Shown: positions 6,467 to 6,976 of the stretch, in pieces
Numbering within the stretch: position 1 is the first letter of the stretch
Layout of the letters: each line of letters opens with the position of its first letter
NCBI GenBank assembly: GCA_030834835.1
Contig: JAUQXD010000922.1
Location: 1-6,976 of the forward strand
Length of the DNA stretch: 6,976 bases
DNA from: Thermoflexales bacterium
GTDB taxonomy: Bacteria > Chloroflexota > Anaerolineae > Fen-1058
Direction of reading: 5' to 3'
The notes under the pieces: model-generated
The model's input: the letters and a program-made list of their open reading frames with translations, nothing else
The model's database searches: none
What the model was told of the DNA's origin: nothing
Translations under genes and position numbers: made by a program

Positions 6467-6976
6467 CTATCCTTTGAGCGCTCCCATGCGAACGCCCTCT
6501 ACGAAGTATTTTTGAAAGATCACAAAGAAAATGATCATCGGCAGCGCGGCCAGGGCCGCGCCTGAAAAGATGATGCCCCAATCCGTCATGAATTCGCCCT
6601 GCAAGTTTGCCACGCCGACGGTGAGCGTGTAATTTTGCGGCTTGTTCAAGGCGATAACCGGCCAGAGGAAATCATTCCACTGGCGCACGAAAGTGAAAAT
6701 CGCCAGAGCCGCGATGGCCGGTGTCGACAGCGGCAAGATCACCTGCCAGAAGACGCCGAAGTCGCTGGCGCCGTCAATCCTGGCCGCGTCGATCAATTCG
6801 CCGGGCAGCGTCTGGATGTACTGGCGCATCAAGAAAATGCCGAACACCGATGCCGTGCCGGGGAGAATCAACGCCCACAGCGAATCAATGATCCCGAGTT
6901 GGCGGCTGATGATGTAGAGTGGAATGAATGTGACGTGAATGGGAATCATCAGCGTGGTCAGCACCATCGCGAAGAG
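6467..6976 (-). CDS. Carbohydrate ABC transporter permease, MalG/UgpE-like (C-terminal part)
   Basis: The frame is open to the right window edge; 169 residues are visible and the N-terminus is missing, so the Met at 6967 is internal. The binding-protein-dependent permease signature is clear: ELIDAARIDGAS followed by VILPLSTPAI, the EAA loop that contacts the ATPase. Hydrophobic membrane spans precede and follow it (around LWALILPGTASVFGIFL, AIAALAIFTFV and FSGAALAALPMIIFFVIF). The C-terminus VEGVRMGALKG is typical of the MalG-type second permease of CUT1 carbohydrate importers. These work in the inner membrane with a partner permease, a solute-binding protein and an ATPase, which would be expected upstream, outside the window. 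CUT1 systems import oligosaccharides, glycerol-phosphate, sugars or polyols; known inositol ABC importers are mostly of the other (CUT2) class. The next gene, an oxidoreductase, starts 9 bases after its stop. Confidence 0.92.
   Translation of the reverse strand, partial: LFAMVLTTLMIPIHVTFIPLYIISRQLGIIDSLWALILPGTASVFGIFLMRQYIQTLPGELIDAARIDGASDFGVFWQVILPLSTPAIAALAIFTFVRQWNDFLWPVIALNKPQNYTLTVGVANLQGEFMTDWGIIFSGAALAALPMIIFFVIFQKYFVEGVRMGALKG

Overview
The window is GC-rich, densely coded bacterial DNA with two converging gene blocks. No rRNA, tRNA, insertion sequence or CRISPR array is visible. The protein families and the types of dispersed palindrome between genes remind me of Chloroflexota (Chloroflexi, for example Anaerolineae-like genomes). 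That placement is an inference from recall and was not tested by any search.

Plus-strand block (1-4878): four genes read in the same direction. They are a transaldolase-family Schiff-base lyase cut by the left edge, a CoA-acylating methylmalonate-semialdehyde dehydrogenase (MmsA/IolA type), an IolE-like xylose-isomerase-fold TIM barrel, and an IolG-like Gfo/Idh/MocA dehydrogenase. The last three correspond to steps of myo-inositol catabolism: oxidation to inosose, dehydration of inosose, and oxidative decarboxylation of malonate semialdehyde to acetyl-CoA. IolB, IolC, IolD and the usual class II aldolase IolJ are not in the window. The transaldolase relative has Gln where transaldolase has its catalytic Glu, as in fructose-6-phosphate aldolase. 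It could therefore act as an aldolase in this pathway.

Each of the three junctions inside this block holds a different imperfect palindromic element (1046-1113, 2637-2709, 3634-3818). The spacing is wide (112, 100 and 229 bases), but a good ribosome binding site sits directly before each downstream gene.

The blocks meet at a strong hairpin (about 4894-4936) that probably terminates transcription from both sides.

Minus-strand block (4946-6976), in transcription order: the C-terminal part of a MalG-like carbohydrate ABC transporter permease (cut by the right edge), a second Gfo/Idh/MocA oxidoreductase starting 9 bases after it, then, after a 138-base gap, a small stand-alone TfoX N-terminal domain protein. 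The permease-oxidoreductase pair suggests uptake and oxidation of a sugar or polyol. Whether it supplies the inositol-type pathway opposite is unproven.
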